A DNA stretch of 64,000 nt from Spirodela intermedia (GCA_902729315.2 LR746274.1:186001-250000); one strand, 5' to 3'. Positions 1 to 13,200 are shown, counted from the first letter of the stretch. Notes: generated from the letters alone by a model not told the origin. Program-made: numbers and translations.

Positions 1-57
1 CAGAATTTAGAAGTTGCATTCAATGAAAATATGACAGGTAAATATACAACATGGAAC

Positions 58-3000
58 CTCTCATAACAAGCAATGGCCACTTCCAACTCCCCACGATTTT
101 TGTAAATGACACCCATGTTGCAGTATGCTTCAGCATACATTGGCCTCTCTATAGCTGCCTTCTCGTAGCAGCTAAGGGCCATATCATATTGCATCATCTC
201 AGAATAGACAACCCCAAGATTGTAATATGCCGGCTGCATTAACAAGAATGATAAAGTTTTAGAAATTGTAATGAACAAGTAAAAAACTCCATCAGAACAT
301 GATTACAACCGAGAATTACAGCATAATGACTATCTATCTTCAAAGCTTCCAAGTATTTCTGGATTCCTTCCTGGGTGTTACCAGCGAGTTTTAGGCTTGT
401 CCCAATATCTGTCAACACAACTGCCAGGGATTCAGCAGCAGGCTTATAGGAGGGATCTGCCTTCAGAGCCTTCTGGTACGACTGCACCACATTAATTCAA
501 AAAGAACTCAGAATTGGCCGTAGATAGTTGAAGACAGGTAATACGTGAGAAAGGCAAAACTGAACATCAATATTTGTGTTGAAAAGAAGTAAACATATGC
601 AGGACCACGTGCAACTTCATCACCAAAAGCATGTTGAGAAGAAAACCCAAAAAGTCAACCTCTCACTGAATAAGAATTCCCCTCCCATGTGAACTATCTA
701 GCACTAGGCCTATGGAAAATACTGGAAATCACAATAAGGATAGGACGCCGTGCTGATAACCCACAAAACATACTCATGTTCTGCAGATCACTATCATTGT
801 TGCTGCTCTTGTTGTTGAAATTTGTGCAACTGATTACAACTGCTAAGAAAGAATAGCATATTTCCAGCACATTATTCCCCATCTCATATTGTTTTTTACC
901 TTTTTTGTCATTTTTCAGGTCTTTATACTCCTATATTTTTACAGGTATCATTTCCAATCCTTCTAATGATATCCACCAGTATCACTGTATCAGAGCTGCC
1001 TCTTCACTTCTCATCTGCCAACTCGGATTATTTCAACAAGTTGCGGAATCACCTTTGCTTAAGGCCAGCATGAGGAGTGGCCCTATTCCTTCGTGCTTCC
1101 CTCATGTAACATTTCTACTGTGGAAAGGAACTTGCTATCACCACCTTCAACAGCTGCCTTGCATAGGTTTTCCTCATTTCAACCTCTGTTATTTGTGCAT
1201 TTAAGGCAGAGCATGCCATCACTTCTATTCATCTCACCAATATCATGCACACCTTTGTTTTTATTGGGTGCTCCCCTCATAAGCAGCTTCACGCTTCTCC
1301 TCACAACTGTCCTCATAGACACATCTTCAGTTCTTCCTCCTTTATTCACCTTCCACCCCATGCGCTTCTCTCCTAAAGCAGCTAAATGCATTTTCCTCGA
1401 ATATTGCCCAATGTATCATGAGAGTCGCTGCCATAGTCCAGTAGTTCACCATCTTCATGTCTCCATCAAGTCACCATTGGCGAGGATCCCCCTTATTTAC
1501 ATCCTTGTCCCAGGATCTTTCCTCCTCTTTGGTCACGATCCTTCACCTCCACCACCAATTATCCCAGATTTTTCTCTCACCTAGCCTTTCTTCACTCCTG
1601 GTCATTACCAGCTGAAGACGCTTCTAAGCCTCTAGCGGAAGATATTCCTGACTTCAGTGGACAAGAATGTTCCCATCCTGCTCCTGCTCTCTCTCACAGA
1701 TCTTCTAGGATTCCAAGCTATCATAAGTGCATTGGCGTTCTCCATGCTTGACCGTTCATTGTTTGGCAATCGCTCATATTATCCACATCAATCTTAAATT
1801 AATTTCCCAGCTCCAATCTCAGTCCATTTTACTGCCCCAAAATGTGATCATAGCCAACCATGTCCCCACCCCTGGCAGCTAATTTGTATCTAATGAAGGA
1901 GCAAGAATCATATTGTTTGTCTCGAGTTCCAGCACTAATCTCGAGGACCACGTTACACTAGTGCAACTAAAAAAAAAGTCTGGCTTCCATGAGTGGACCA
2001 AATATATAGAGGTTAATTTTCATCCATCCCCCAACAATACCTACCTAGCACATGATCTCTTTATGATATTTCTTTATTCAACAGCATAGCTGGAGAGAGC
2101 TCGTCCATAAACTCTAGATCCAGGATCCCCAGTGAGGTGATCAGAGTTCAGAAAGGATAATACATTCCCTACAAATCTTGCCCTATTTTACGTTTCTCTC
2201 CTTCTACAAATCTTGCCCTATCTTTAAATATAGGCAGAACAGCTGTAGAAAATGAAAGGCATGCTCTGTAGTTCCACCCATTTTATCAATTTGTAACAAT
2301 AACCGTTTACAGATTAACAAGCATACATTTCTACCTCTATTTAACAAATTCCGTCCTCAAAAACCTCCATGTATTATGAAACCTGTGGTTAGATAAATCA
2401 AATATACCAGGTCAGATTCCTACTAACTGTTTCCTCATATAATCAATGACTTCTTCGTCTAACACCTAATACCATCTACCTTCACAAAAAGCAGCAAGGT
2501 TGATACAAATTAAACAGGAAAACAAATCCACATGTCGGGATATTAATTAACGAACAGACCAGCTAGGCTATGATCAAAACCATGCCATGTATTTATGCAA
2601 AGGAAAAAAACGACAGAAAATAACAGCCAGCAAGTAATATATGGACCTTATGAAAGTAGATAAGTTCACCACATCAAATACGTCATCATTCTCACCACAG
2701 GATTAGGTGTATGATATCTTTTTGAAAGTGTTTTTCGTTATAAAGCTCACCATAAAAGATTCATACATCGCAGAATAAGTTTTCACCAATTCCACGGAAA
2801 AAAATTGTCCTCCCAAACTCTAAATAACTGGCGTTGGTGCATGGGTTTTATTCTGCCAATTCAACTTCACAGTACTGCACAATTCCAAATCGTATACAAG
2901 ATTTTTCATCGACATAACTGATTCCAAACTTATTTTTATTGCCTCTATCGATCTTATTTTTTTCTCTCTCTCATGTTCCGAAACACCCTGACAATTAGGT

Positions 3001-3982
3001 TCTATCTTGAAGGAAATAATAATGTGTCTCCTCTTCGTCAGGTCAAAGGCACCATAAGTGGCTTTCACCGGATTTCTGACCTCTTTTTAACTATTATTTA
3101 CATAGTCATCTTATAAAGACACTACTCCTTTATGTATGAGCAATCAGTCATTGATTTTGGTGCTTCAAAACAATGCTAAAGCCTACACCCAATAGTGCAC
3201 CGATCATTGATACGCAGAACCATTGTCCAACTCCATTAAAACCATTTTTCCCTTGTTTTCTCGTCCATTTTAATCGTCAACCTTTCGTTCATGTTCACAA
3301 AGCTATACCTTCACTCAAAGATGCACGAAAAACCATGCTGATTGTTCTCTACACGAATTAAAAGGTAAAAGAAACAAGCCTGAACTCAAAGTCAAAACAA
3401 AAGACAAAATTAAGTGCAGTGAGAAAGAGTGACGTCTATCTCAATAATTTTCTCAAAAAAAAAAAAAACAGCACAACTCCAACAAGGGAAGATTCCTATG
3501 TAGCTTTCAATTTGGGGATATTCGTTCGTGCATGATGTATGCCATGCGGGGTGTTTCATACTAGATGGAGGTACCTCGGCAGCCTCTCCAAGGTGTCCTT
3601 CATCCTTGTACAAAACGCCAAGATGAGTGAGAGCGCATGCATTTTCTGGGTCCAACTTAACAGCTTCCGTGAAACACTCGAAGGCTTGACGCGATGAGTT
3701 CTGCATTTGAAGACAGATTCCCTTCCCTATGTAGGCTTCAACATTTCCGTTGTCCTTGGCAATAACAGTCTCATACAACACGAGAGCATCCACAAACTTA
3801 TTCCGAGTCCGGAGGATGTTGGCATAAGATAGTACATCGTTCACTTCCAAACTCTTCTGCACAGGTACTTGAACTGCAAGTGCACCGCCATCAGAAGATC
3901 TCAAAGCCTTCAAGCTATCGTTTTCAGTAGCAGCAAATTCATCATCCCTCTCCTTTCTCACATCAGTTTCGGTCCAGGCCAT
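58..3982 (-). CDS. SPY: SPINDLY protein O-fucosyltransferase, N-terminal part (cut by window start)
   Basis: Coding exons read 3575-3982, 320-481 and 58-233 on the minus strand; all junctions are GT-AG and in frame (136 codons, 54 codons, 58 codons plus 2 bases). The protein starts MAWTETDV and runs into tetratricopeptide repeats. Segments such as LSYANILRTRNKF, GKGICLQMQNSS and GTSLKLAGNTQEGIQKY match plant SPINDLY as I remember it. In known SPY the TPR array is followed by a GT41 catalytic domain, which would lie left of position 1. SPY modifies nuclear and cytosolic proteins such as DELLAs with O-fucose and represses gibberellin signalling. The ATG follows an acceptor near 4012, so the leader is spliced. 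Intron 1 within the coding region is about 3.1 kb and holds a copia fragment. Confidence 0.93.
482..3574 (-). other. Long first coding intron of SPY
   Basis: AT-rich intron between the exon ending in EAAE (donor gtacct at 3574) and the exon starting SYQKAL (acceptor cag at 482-484). No coding sequence belonging to SPY is visible inside. A degenerate copia-like stretch lies on the opposite strand at about 1260-1600. The rest shows nothing recognisable. Confidence 0.8.
1260..1600 (+). mobile_element. Degenerate Ty1/copia pol fragment in SPY intron
   Basis: The plus-strand translation contains SPKAAKCIFLEYCPMYHES followed by RCHSPVVHHLHVSIKSP. Plant copia polyproteins have, at the end of the integrase region, a hallmark of the form xKCIFLGYxxxxKGYRCYxPxxxxxxVSxDVTF. 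The order and spacing of K-C-I-F-L, Y, RC-SP and VS agree. No LTRs, reverse transcriptase or flanking duplications were found. It is antisense to SPY. The call rests on one motif block, so it is moderate. Confidence 0.5.
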
Positions 3983-5591
3983 TCGGTAGCTGGTCCTCTA
4001 ACAAGCTCTCTGAAAGCAAGAGAAAAAGGCTGAATGAAACATGGGTTAATCTATCATCAGAAACTTTTCCTCCAATCAAGAACCCTGCATCAATTCCACG
4101 ATACTTTATAAAGGAAATGAGGGTGCGGGCATATACATTTACGGCCTGCGACACAGAAGATCGGCCAGAAAGTGATTTGATATTTCAAAATATTAAGTCG
4201 ACGTCCCAAAAAAAAAAAAGAGGAAACAAAACTGGATCAGTCGATAGAGATTACTGAAAGTTCGTAAATAGAAGAACAATATTAGATCGCAGTGAAAAGG
4301 GTTTGAAAGGAGAAAGAAGGCGAAGAAGAAGAAGGGACAAAGTAATATAAAAAAGAAGAAGGCAGCAGATGGAGAGAAGGAAAAAGACGAATCATAGCGA
4401 GCCTGGGCCAGAATAAAATAAAACAAGGGAACTATAGACCGCTTGCGATAATCGGCAAGGGCTGGAGAAGATTAAGCAAGCCCAAACACAGGCTGACATG
4501 AGCAATAACAGCATGCCGAGAGTCGGTACACAAGAAGAAACTAAGCAACGGTGAAGAGCAGGACAAATATAGTAGAGAGAGAGATAGATAAGAGCCAGCA
4601 CGGGGAGCATGGTATCCCCACGAAAACGCTACTTGAATGACGGCGGGGATTAGAGATTTCGGGCCTTACATTGGAGACGAAGCTGCGCACAGCAGACCAT
4701 GGCAACGCTGCGGTCCGGCGCAAGGGTTTCCGCCCCGAATCCTACGGACACGAAGGGGAAGCCCGCCTCAGCGAAATAGCCGGACCGAAGGGAAGGTAAA
4801 CCCCACGGGAGACCCCAGGGAGCTGGGTAAACACTATTGGGGACGAAGGTAGAGAGAGAGAGAAAGAGAGAGGGAGACGCCTGAGGAGCGAGAGAGTGAG
4901 AGAGGAGAGAGAGGGACTTCCGCTCCCCCGCCTGGCTCCTCGCTGCCTCCCTCCCCCCCGCCTCCGACAAGCCCCCGACCCCTTTTTGACCCCTCACCTC
5001 CTCCTTCCCTCCCCCCACCTACAGCACCCTCTCTCTTTCTCTCTCTAGGCGGGTCTCTCCTTCCGTCGTCACGTAAACAGAAAACCCTCTGAACCATGAC
5101 TGCCTCCGGCTCGCCTTCCCCCACTGAAATCGACCCCACCTGAGAGGACGAGGTCCAGTTGTGGGCCCCACAACGTGCCGGGCCTGCTGATCGACTCTTA
5201 CTGGACCTGGGCTCGACAAAAAGCCCGCGAAATAAGTAAGTAAATGCTTCCGAAGCGATAATAAAATGATAATACTAAAAAATGCGAGATAATCATTTAT
5301 TAAATATCTTATTAAATAATATTTTTTCAATATTTGGAAAACGTTTAATTGCCGCCCGTTCTCAGAAAAGCTTTGAAGGGGGGTTGCGAATAATTAAATG
5401 ATAATTGAAAATTACTAATATTAAAAAAATGATTCAAATTATTTTATTTTGATTTTAGTGTCCGCGGAGCGGCCGGGGATCGAGGCGGAACGGTGTTGAC
5501 CCTCTGGTGAGTTTCTGGGGGACGAGGGAGGGCGGAGCTGAGGAAGAGACGACGCCCCGGTGAGTCTCTCTCTCTCTCTCTCGCCGGGGCC
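3983..5591. promoter_or_regulatory. Divergent SPY/VAMP714 promoter region with spliced SPY leader
   Basis: On the minus side an untranslated leader intron is supported by an acceptor near 4012 (ctttcag) and a donor gtaagg at 4669. A GA-rich tract at about 4850-4910 lies upstream in the likely SPY leader. On the plus side (CT)n at 5564-5582 ends ten bases before the VAMP714 ATG. The AT-rich middle (about 5220-5460) separates the two leaders. Transcription starts cannot be placed exactly. Confidence 0.5.
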
Positions 5592-8500
5592 ATGGCGATC
5601 CTCTATGCGTTGGTGGCCAGGGGGACGGTGGTCCTCGCGGAGTTCAGCGCAGTCACCGGGAACACGGGGGCGGTGGCTCGGCGGATCCTGGAGAAACTGC
5701 CGCCGGACGCCGACTCGAGGCTCTGTTTCTCGCAGGAGCGGTACATCTTTCACGTGCTCAGATTGGACGGGATCACGTTTCTCTGCATGGCCAATGATAC
5801 CTTCGGGAGTGAGTCTTGAATTCCTTACCTCGAGGAATTTTCTTTTTTTTTTCTTATTTTAGCTGATCGATTAGGGATTCTTTCAGGCCCCCTTCATTGT
5901 TTTTTTATATTTATTTTTTTCGAACCAGGTTTTGATTTTTTTGCCGAAGACATTAATCTGGGGCACGAGGGATTCCGTTTCTCTCCGTTGGATTCTCCCT
6001 TGTGATCTATAAGGAGTCAATTTATCCTATTCTGAGTGGCTCAAAGTGTTGCTTGATGAACTGTATGGATCTAGATTTTCGCTCCAATGAGATTTATGGG
6101 AGTTTTATTTAACCAAATTTAAAAGGGATGAGTGATAATAGTATTTTTTAGCTTCTTCCCGTGGAAACAGGGACTGAAGTTATGCATGCTGCTCTTAAAG
6201 TCTTTGGCTAAATACATATGCCTCTCTGATTATGACGGGGAGACCAAGGTTTCCTGGGGAATTGTCACTAGATGAACGCTCTTACTATGTGAAAACTTAC
6301 TACACAAGAATGGAGCTCTCAACTACGGAGTAAAAACGCCACTGGCAAAGAAAATAAAGAATGATGAATGCACAGTATCCAGACATGAAATTGTAGTTAG
6401 CTTTTTTTCCTGATGGAAAAAGGAGAAGGTGTAGATTGATGGCTGGAACATTTCTTCTGACATTCTTTCAGCTTTCTCCGAATTACAGATGTCAAAGTGA
6501 CACTGCTTTGGCCACCATTCCGAATCATAAATACTTGATGGTCATTTTCTCCATTGTGAAGACGAACGTGAGTGATGCCTAATCAAACGGCTGTTTTGAG
6601 GATTGCTTTTCCTTGCCGCTATTGTTTCGATTATGTTCGAACTATGGAATGGGAAATTATATAAACTTGGGATGCAGGTGAGTTGTAGATATAGATGTAA
6701 TTGGACTAGGGACATGGATCGCCTCAATTTCTTTCATTTTATCCAGTGACTGAGAGATTTATTCTTTTCCCTGAAGCTTGTGCTTTTACTCTGTTTTCTC
6801 TCCCTCGTGGTGCTTTCTCAGATGAAATCTACAATAACTATTTTCTCAGAAGTAATTATTTGATGTAACCATGTTCTCACCTTGAATATTCTTAATGCAG
6901 ACCTTATTTATCGCATTGCATATTTCTAATGAGGTCGCATCTCTATCCATATGCTGAACAGTAAATATTTCAATCCAACCTCATTAGTTTCTTAATTGGA
7001 GCTTCCTCTGTTTCGTCAGTGTCCTCATCTTGGATGCATCATGATTTATGGGTTAATTTACATGGAAGTTGGTGCGTGCTTACCATCATGTGGTGGTTTG
7101 GTTTGTATTTGCCTCGCATTTCGTTGGCTATGCCTTCTTTTTATTGAAGTCATATTTTTCTTCGTTACCATGTTCTTCCAGGAAGAGTTCCCTTCTCGTA
7201 CCTGGAGGAGATTCATATGAGATTTATGAAAAACTATGGGAGAGTCGCTCATTCTGCGTTAGCCTATGCAATGAATGATGAATTCTCGAGAGTATTGCAT
7301 CAGCAGATGGAGTATTTCTCCAGTAATCCCAGTGCAGATACACTTAACCGTGTCAGAAATGAAGTCAGTGAGGCAAGTGATCCTAATTCACTCCAGTTAT
7401 TGTTGTAAAATATGCTAATTTTAGAAAATATAGTGTTATTATTTGATCATCGAATCGACATTATTTTTGTCTTTATTAGTTTCACATTTGAGATACTAAA
7501 GTCTGATTTTTATTTTTATTTTACTTTAATCCCACCCTATACTCTGACAATGGCATAACCATTTACCATACTTCCCCTAAGGGATCAATATCTCAATGAT
7601 CAACTTATTAATTTGAGGATAGATGTTGTTATTTCTTGAAGGAGGCCTTTACATGATTCCGTTTGTGGGCTTCTCTTATTCTCCTGAGATCAAATGATTC
7701 TTAGTGCGATCGTTCTACTCTTTTCCATATCTGGAAATTTATATGTTTCTAAAGAGGCGTGTTTTGATGTTTACGACAAAATATGTGCAATGCTTTTGAG
7801 TACCGTCTGATTCTTTCTTGGAAAACCTGCTGTTCGGGATGCGGACATTTGTTCTAGGTTGGGTTGTTTTTTTTTTTTCCATCAAAATAATTTTTCAAAC
7901 ATACGATTTGTATTGTTTTGTCACTGTATTGGTCCATCCAACGTACCTTCTCACGTACAATCTAATACCTTTTAGGTTCGACCACATTGACCAATAGGTG
8001 TACGGTCCAGGGGGTATAACCATCCATTCTGATATCGAGTTTGATTAGTTTGTGAGATCTACCTATCTGCCCCATGCCTTTCTTTTTTTTTTCTTCTTGC
8101 GATGCCAGACTTTTCTTAGTGATTTATAACTCACGTATCATTTTTCTCCTGCATATATTAGAATTATGTATTTTTTCTTTTATATGGCTAAAATCGTAAG
8201 CTTTAATGTCTTCTGTTCCTTACATGCATGGTTAGCCCAGCCTTTCTTATCCAGGACTTATCTGATGGCTTGTCCACTTTTCCTGCCCGTATTTGGTAAA
8301 GCCCATGGTTAAATGGATGAGTAAACTTATTTGTCGTGCCCATTCTTTTCTTTTTTTTTCTTTGTTCCTCTGAGTTGTTAGCTGTAGAACAACATGAACA
8401 TTATGTCCTTTGGCACGTAGTTTTTGCGTAAGAAGATTTGTGCTCTGCAGATACGAACAATCATGGTGGAAAATGTTGACAAGATATTAGCCAGAGGAGA

Positions 8501-9059
8501 GCGGATTGAACTTCTTGTCGACAAGACTGCTACAATGCAAGACAATTCTTTCCATTTCAGAAAACAGTCTAGACGCCTCCATCGAGCTCTTTGGATGAAG
8601 AACGCCAAACTTTTGTGAGTGATTACATAAAGCATTCGAATATATATATTTCAGCCACGCCGCCAATATAATCTTCAACCTTTAGGAGCGAGTAATAAAC
8701 TCGAATCTAAAGAAGGTCAATCCCAAAACTCTGTTGCCCTACCACATGGCAGCAGATTACTATAGTCTAACATGCTGATCTTATATCCGATCTCCAACTT
8801 ACATGCCAGGTTTGTTCTGAGAGATTTATTTGAATATTCGGTGTTTTTTTTTTTTTTTTTTTTTCATGTTTTCGTTACCCAAAAAGGGTCGAATTGAGTT
8901 GACAAGTTTTCAGGTTGACGAGCTCTCACTTTCCTCTATGGACGTTGACCTGGCCTCTCTCACTGTAGGGCTTTGTTGACGTGCGCCATAGTCTTGCTCC
9001 TGTACATAATAATCGCCGCCTGCTGCGGAGGGATCACCCTTCCTTCGTGCCGCTCCTGA
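5592..9059 (+). CDS. VAMP714: VAMP714-type longin R-SNARE
   Basis: Exons 5592-5808, 7182-7372, 8451-8614 and 8969-9059 join in frame to 220 residues, close to the 221 of Arabidopsis VAMP714 as I recall it. The longin domain starts MAILYALVARGTVVLAEFS and continues through NDTFGRRVPFSYLEEIHMRF. The SNARE motif covers about residues 125-185, including MVENVDKILARGERIELLVDK, and contains the central arginine. A C-terminal hydrophobic anchor (LLTCAIVLLLYIIIAA) is followed by CCGGITLPSCRS. VAMP71 proteins drive fusion at the vacuole and endosomes; VAMP714 has also been linked to PIN trafficking. Intron 2 must be GC-AG (AG|gcaagt at 7373) to keep the frame. Confidence 0.95.
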
Positions 9060-9284
9060 TCCAACCCCCGCCTCCTGAATGTCCTGCGACGACCATGGAG
9101 GAGAAGGCCGCTATGCATGGATCTACCTGTAGATTATCCCGGAAGCTTGGAATACCTTCGTTTGGTCTTATTTCATTTATGTAGATGTTGGGTGTGCTGC
9201 CAAGTGGTCCCGTATTTAAATAACTGGCTGCTTGTTACGCATCAAGACGGTTGAATTCATTTTGCGTTGACTTTTCATTCATCT

Positions 9285-9356
9285 GGGCATTTGGTCTAGT
9301 GGTATGATTCTCGCTTAGGGTGCGAGAGGTCCCGAGTTCAATTCTCGGAATGCCCC
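9285..9356 (+). tRNA. tRNA-Pro (anticodon AGG)
   Basis: A 72-nt cloverleaf. The acceptor stem GGGCATT pairs with AATGCCC at 9349-9355. The anticodon loop reads CTTAGGGTG with AGG as anticodon, and the T-arm stem CCGAG/CTCGG closes a TTCAATT loop. A and B box sequences are in place. No intron and no CCA are encoded, as expected for a nuclear plant gene. It sits 225 bp after the VAMP714 stop codon. Confidence 0.95.
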
Positions 9357-9389
9357 CCTGGATGATCCCTCTCTGCGAGAGGTTTCCAA

Positions 9390-9396
9390 TTTTTTT
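9390..9396 (+). terminator. Pol III T-run after tRNA-Pro
   Basis: Seven T residues about 34 bp past the tRNA. Just before it, 9368-9382 can fold as a short hairpin (CCTCTC/GAGAGG). Inferred from the usual poly-T stop of RNA polymerase III. Confidence 0.55.
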
Positions 9397-10111
9397 GGAT
9401 TGGATTTGTTTGGTCAACGTATGTTTTCAACGCCGGCTTCTGGGTTGAGCCCTTCTTGTTCGTCAGACCCTTGCCCGAGTCAAAGCCCGCCAAGTTAGAT
9501 CCCGGGCTCTGCTTCCTTTTTTTTTCGTTTTAAATCGCCGTAAAATAAATCTTTTTATCCACAACCTTCCCCCACGCTCTTTGATCTGATCTGACCAGGC
9601 TCAAACTCAGAGGAGGGTTCATGCTGTAGTTCATGGATCAAATATAACCATAATTCGGATATTAAAGAAAAATGGCAGGTATGCTCCGGATATTTCGACT
9701 CAATTCGCGGACCCAGTTGAGATATGCGGCGGATTATCTGTAATGATTTATGAATTTCGAGAATCGAAATACCCTCTTTTTCTTTTCATGAATTTTGGAT
9801 GCAGTTCGGCCCCCAATTTCGTCCTAAATCATGGATCAAATAGAAGATTTTTTTTTTATTATTCTGCTAGAGTTTACGGACGGAGTTGAAATGTGTAGCA
9901 GACCAAGCCCACACTTTTTTTTTTTTTTTTTGAAGGTGAAAAATATTTTAAGAGGTCAACTGTGGACCTGTTCATCGAACCCCTCCTCCTGTATGTTGTT
10001 GCGATGGAAAGTATTGACTTCGGTGGATGATCAGTGAAAAATTACCATTTTTATAGCTACTCCTAATGGCAGCGGCCCACCCGACACCGACGTTCTAGAA
10101 AAACCTCGGAG

Positions 10112-10154
<43 letters not shown>

Positions 10155-10233
10155 CGCGGCTGCCATCGGTCCCGGGTAGCAGAAGTAGTGGGAATTGAAG
10201 CGGAAGGGAGAGGAGGAAGGGCGAGGGAGAGGC
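9397..10233. promoter_or_regulatory. Intergenic region and SWC2 leader
   Basis: Poly-T tracts occur at about 9520 and 9917-9932. A pure (CT)n run at 10116-10151 lies about 80 bp before the SWC2 start codon, probably in the leader. No other gene is visible. Confidence 0.5.
10116..10151 (+). repeat. (CT)n microsatellite upstream of SWC2
   Basis: Uninterrupted CT dinucleotides of about 36 bp just before the SWC2 coding start. The same kind of tract precedes several other genes of the window. Confidence 0.9.
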
Positions 10234-13200
10234 ATGGCGACCGCCGGAGGAGAGGAGGACGTCTTCTTGGATCGGACTTCCCGATCGACTAGAGGAAAGA
10301 GGTACTTCCAGTCACTGTTTCGGTCTCTGTTCTCTTCCCCATCCTCTGCCTGGCTCGCCGTGAACCCTACGACCTGATAGGGAATCGATAATGAGCCCGT
10401 GTTTTTGAGCGTGTAGCTGCTCTCCGGGCGCCTTCGTCGTCCGGAGGGCAGCCTCCTCGCCGAATCGCTCGTCGTCGGCGGTAGTTCTGCTCTCGCCTCG
10501 GCTGCATGATCTCAAACATACGAGCCCGATAACTGTCCCCATCGGGGTTTTATGACCGGAAATTCTCGCCTATCGGAGATTCTTGTTTTGGGTGTGGAGT
10601 TGGAATTAATAGGGTTTTCTTCTTCTTCTTCTTCTTCTTCTTTCTTATCAAGAATGACCAAGTTGCTAGACGAGGAGGTTGAAGACGACGAGCAGTTTTG
10701 GAATCAGGATGCCCTGAAAGAGGTATTCCATTTAATTTGAAAAGTTTCTCACGGCAGTTTTTCTCTCCGCCCCGGGCACAACATGATTCCAGAATCATCG
10801 CTGATACATTTAGGGCTCCAGAATCATCTCTGATGCACGCATCACCGTTCCTATGACCTCTTGATCGTCAATAAAATGAGCCGCCTGAACATGTTTCCAT
10901 GACTCACAAATGCCAAGCATGAGGAAATAACGAAGAGAAAGCTTGCTTTCATCTTTTTTTTTCTTTTTTTTCTTTTTTTAATCACATTCTCTCAAAGTGG
11001 CTGCGCCGCCATTGCAAGATTTATCTGCTCCACTGACGTATAGTTGACTAATTCTCACGCGTTTTTGTTGGGGTCGTAAAAGAGTCGCCTGTTTGAGTGA
11101 CCCAGATGAACTTCTGGCGCCTGTAAGAAGTATTTTAAATTTACCTGGAGATCCTCGTGCAAACTAAATAGATCGTCATTCAAATTATCAGTTTTCTTGT
11201 CGATGTGGCTAGAATAATGTCTGATAAACTACTCGGATTAGACCGTTATCCGCCATTTGAACTCTTATTCCATCGTTGCCCATGACGATTGTGAGTACAT
11301 GGGAAACGGCATGCGATGACATATTCAGCGGATTGGGTGGTTTTTTTTTTTTTTTTTTTTCGTTACCTGATATCTACGCTTGCTTTTTGTTTGGGTTGAC
11401 TTTCTCCATGACAGTACTGATGAACTCTGCTGCTCCTTTGCCCGTTGATGTGTTGTTCAGGAAGAGAACGATGATAGCTACGAAGAAGAGGCGGAGGCTG
11501 TCGATGAATATGACAGCGATTTCGACGATGATGTGGGAACCCCATTTACCGCACAGTGTTTTATTTATTCTTAGAAAGTAAAGAAAACTCAGAATTCTTT
11601 CCATATATTTTTTTTTAGAAAAAAATTATTTATGTTAAGTTTTCTGAGAGCAAGATAAGTCCTATTCATGAATACTGTTCTCTTGTTCAGGAACCCGAAC
11701 CAGATGAGGAAGTGGAAGATGAGGGGAATGAGAGGTGCGATTGATTAGCTGCAGGATGAAATGGATAGAAAACGAGCTCGATTTTCTTGATTTGTTGTTG
11801 ATAAATTTTCTGCAGGGTGAAGACGAAGAAGAAGTTGACATTTCCGGGGAAACAAGCTACGAAGAAGAAAAGTGAAAGGAAGGCAATCCCCAAGGTAGAA
11901 CGGCTCCCTAGAGATGAGAATTCTCTGCAAGCCGAGAAGACTGACGAGCCCGCGCAGCAAGAGATAACTGATGGAGCCCAAGGAGACAGAATCGTGAGGA
12001 AATCTACCAGAACCTCTGTTATTGTGCGGCAGGCAGAGAGAGATGCAATCCGTGCTGCGCTACAGGCAACCATGAAGGTTAGTTTTGCTTCTCACAGTCA
12101 TTCTCAGTGTTAGGCTGACCGGAAAATTTTGCCATTTTTGGATATTTTTTGTGCTGTTGTTTTCCTGTCATCTGAATTTTGCTAGAATTTGTGGTAATTA
12201 TAAATCCTCTGCATTGCTCCCCAAAGGAACATCAATTTCCTGGATACTTTACCAAATCTAGCCCAGCATATGCGCAGAAAAAAAAGAGTTTTTTGGGTTG
12301 TCCTGGCAGCCTCGATTTTCAGGATCCTGTGATCTGCCGATTCTCATGGCTGACTATTGGCTCATCCCGAAGTCATTTTCGCTTGCATACAATGGCTGCA
12401 TGTTTAACCTAGGGTTGCATGGACAGATGTAGGCCGAGATGTAAGTGGCTCTGCAATATCTCCGAGCTTCCTGTGTCCCATATGTCTGAGGCCTTGGTTT
12501 TCCCAACACAAGCTTGGTCGATTGGGTCCTGAAAGAAGCTTCAACAGCTCTGTGAACATCGGGGTTATTCTGTTGATAATATCTTCCCTTGCCATCTCTC
12601 ATGGTTTTTTCTTTTGTTGATTCTACCTGGGGTCTGCTCGACAGCCGATTAAGAGGAAGAAGGAGGGGGAAGAGAAGAAGATGACCCAGGAAGAGATGCT
12701 CTTGGAAGCAGCCCAGACAGGTTCTTGTTTATTTCACAGCTGCAGTGGATATTTCTCGTAGGTCATGGAGTGAATGACACAGTTCACCAACTGCTGCAGA
12801 AATCCGAAACCTGAGAAATTTGGAGCGCGTACTGGCAAGGGAGGAGGAAGTAAAGAAGAAAGCGGTTGTTCATAAAGAGGTCTACACCGGCCCTCAGATA
12901 AGATATGTCTCCAGAGATGGCAAGTACTCGCTCCTTCCATTTCCTCTCTTCATTTTTTCCTCCAGATCGGGCGTTGACTTTTTCTTCCCCTGGGATGCCT
13001 GCCCCTTGCCGTGCTCATTGCAGAGCTGTTATGGCTGATGTGGTATCACTTGCATGCGGGTTATTTATTTTAAATAATTTACATTTTCAGAAAAATAATC
13101 CAGGTAGTTTTGGTCGTCTCTTGAGCAATGTTTTCACCTGATGGCTCTTGTTATTCTGGTATCATTTGCAGTCTTATAAGGAAGGCGAAGTGTTTTTATT

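Noticed and set aside
7355-7380. GT donor (GTC A|gtgagg) instead of the GC donor in VAMP714
   Set aside because: It shifts the reading frame in exon 3 and loses the conserved SNARE motif.
9630-9910. Possible ~200-bp duplication around ATGGATCAAAT
   Set aside because: Only short words match (ATGGATCAAAT, GGAC[C/G]GAGTTGA-like); too diverged to call by eye.
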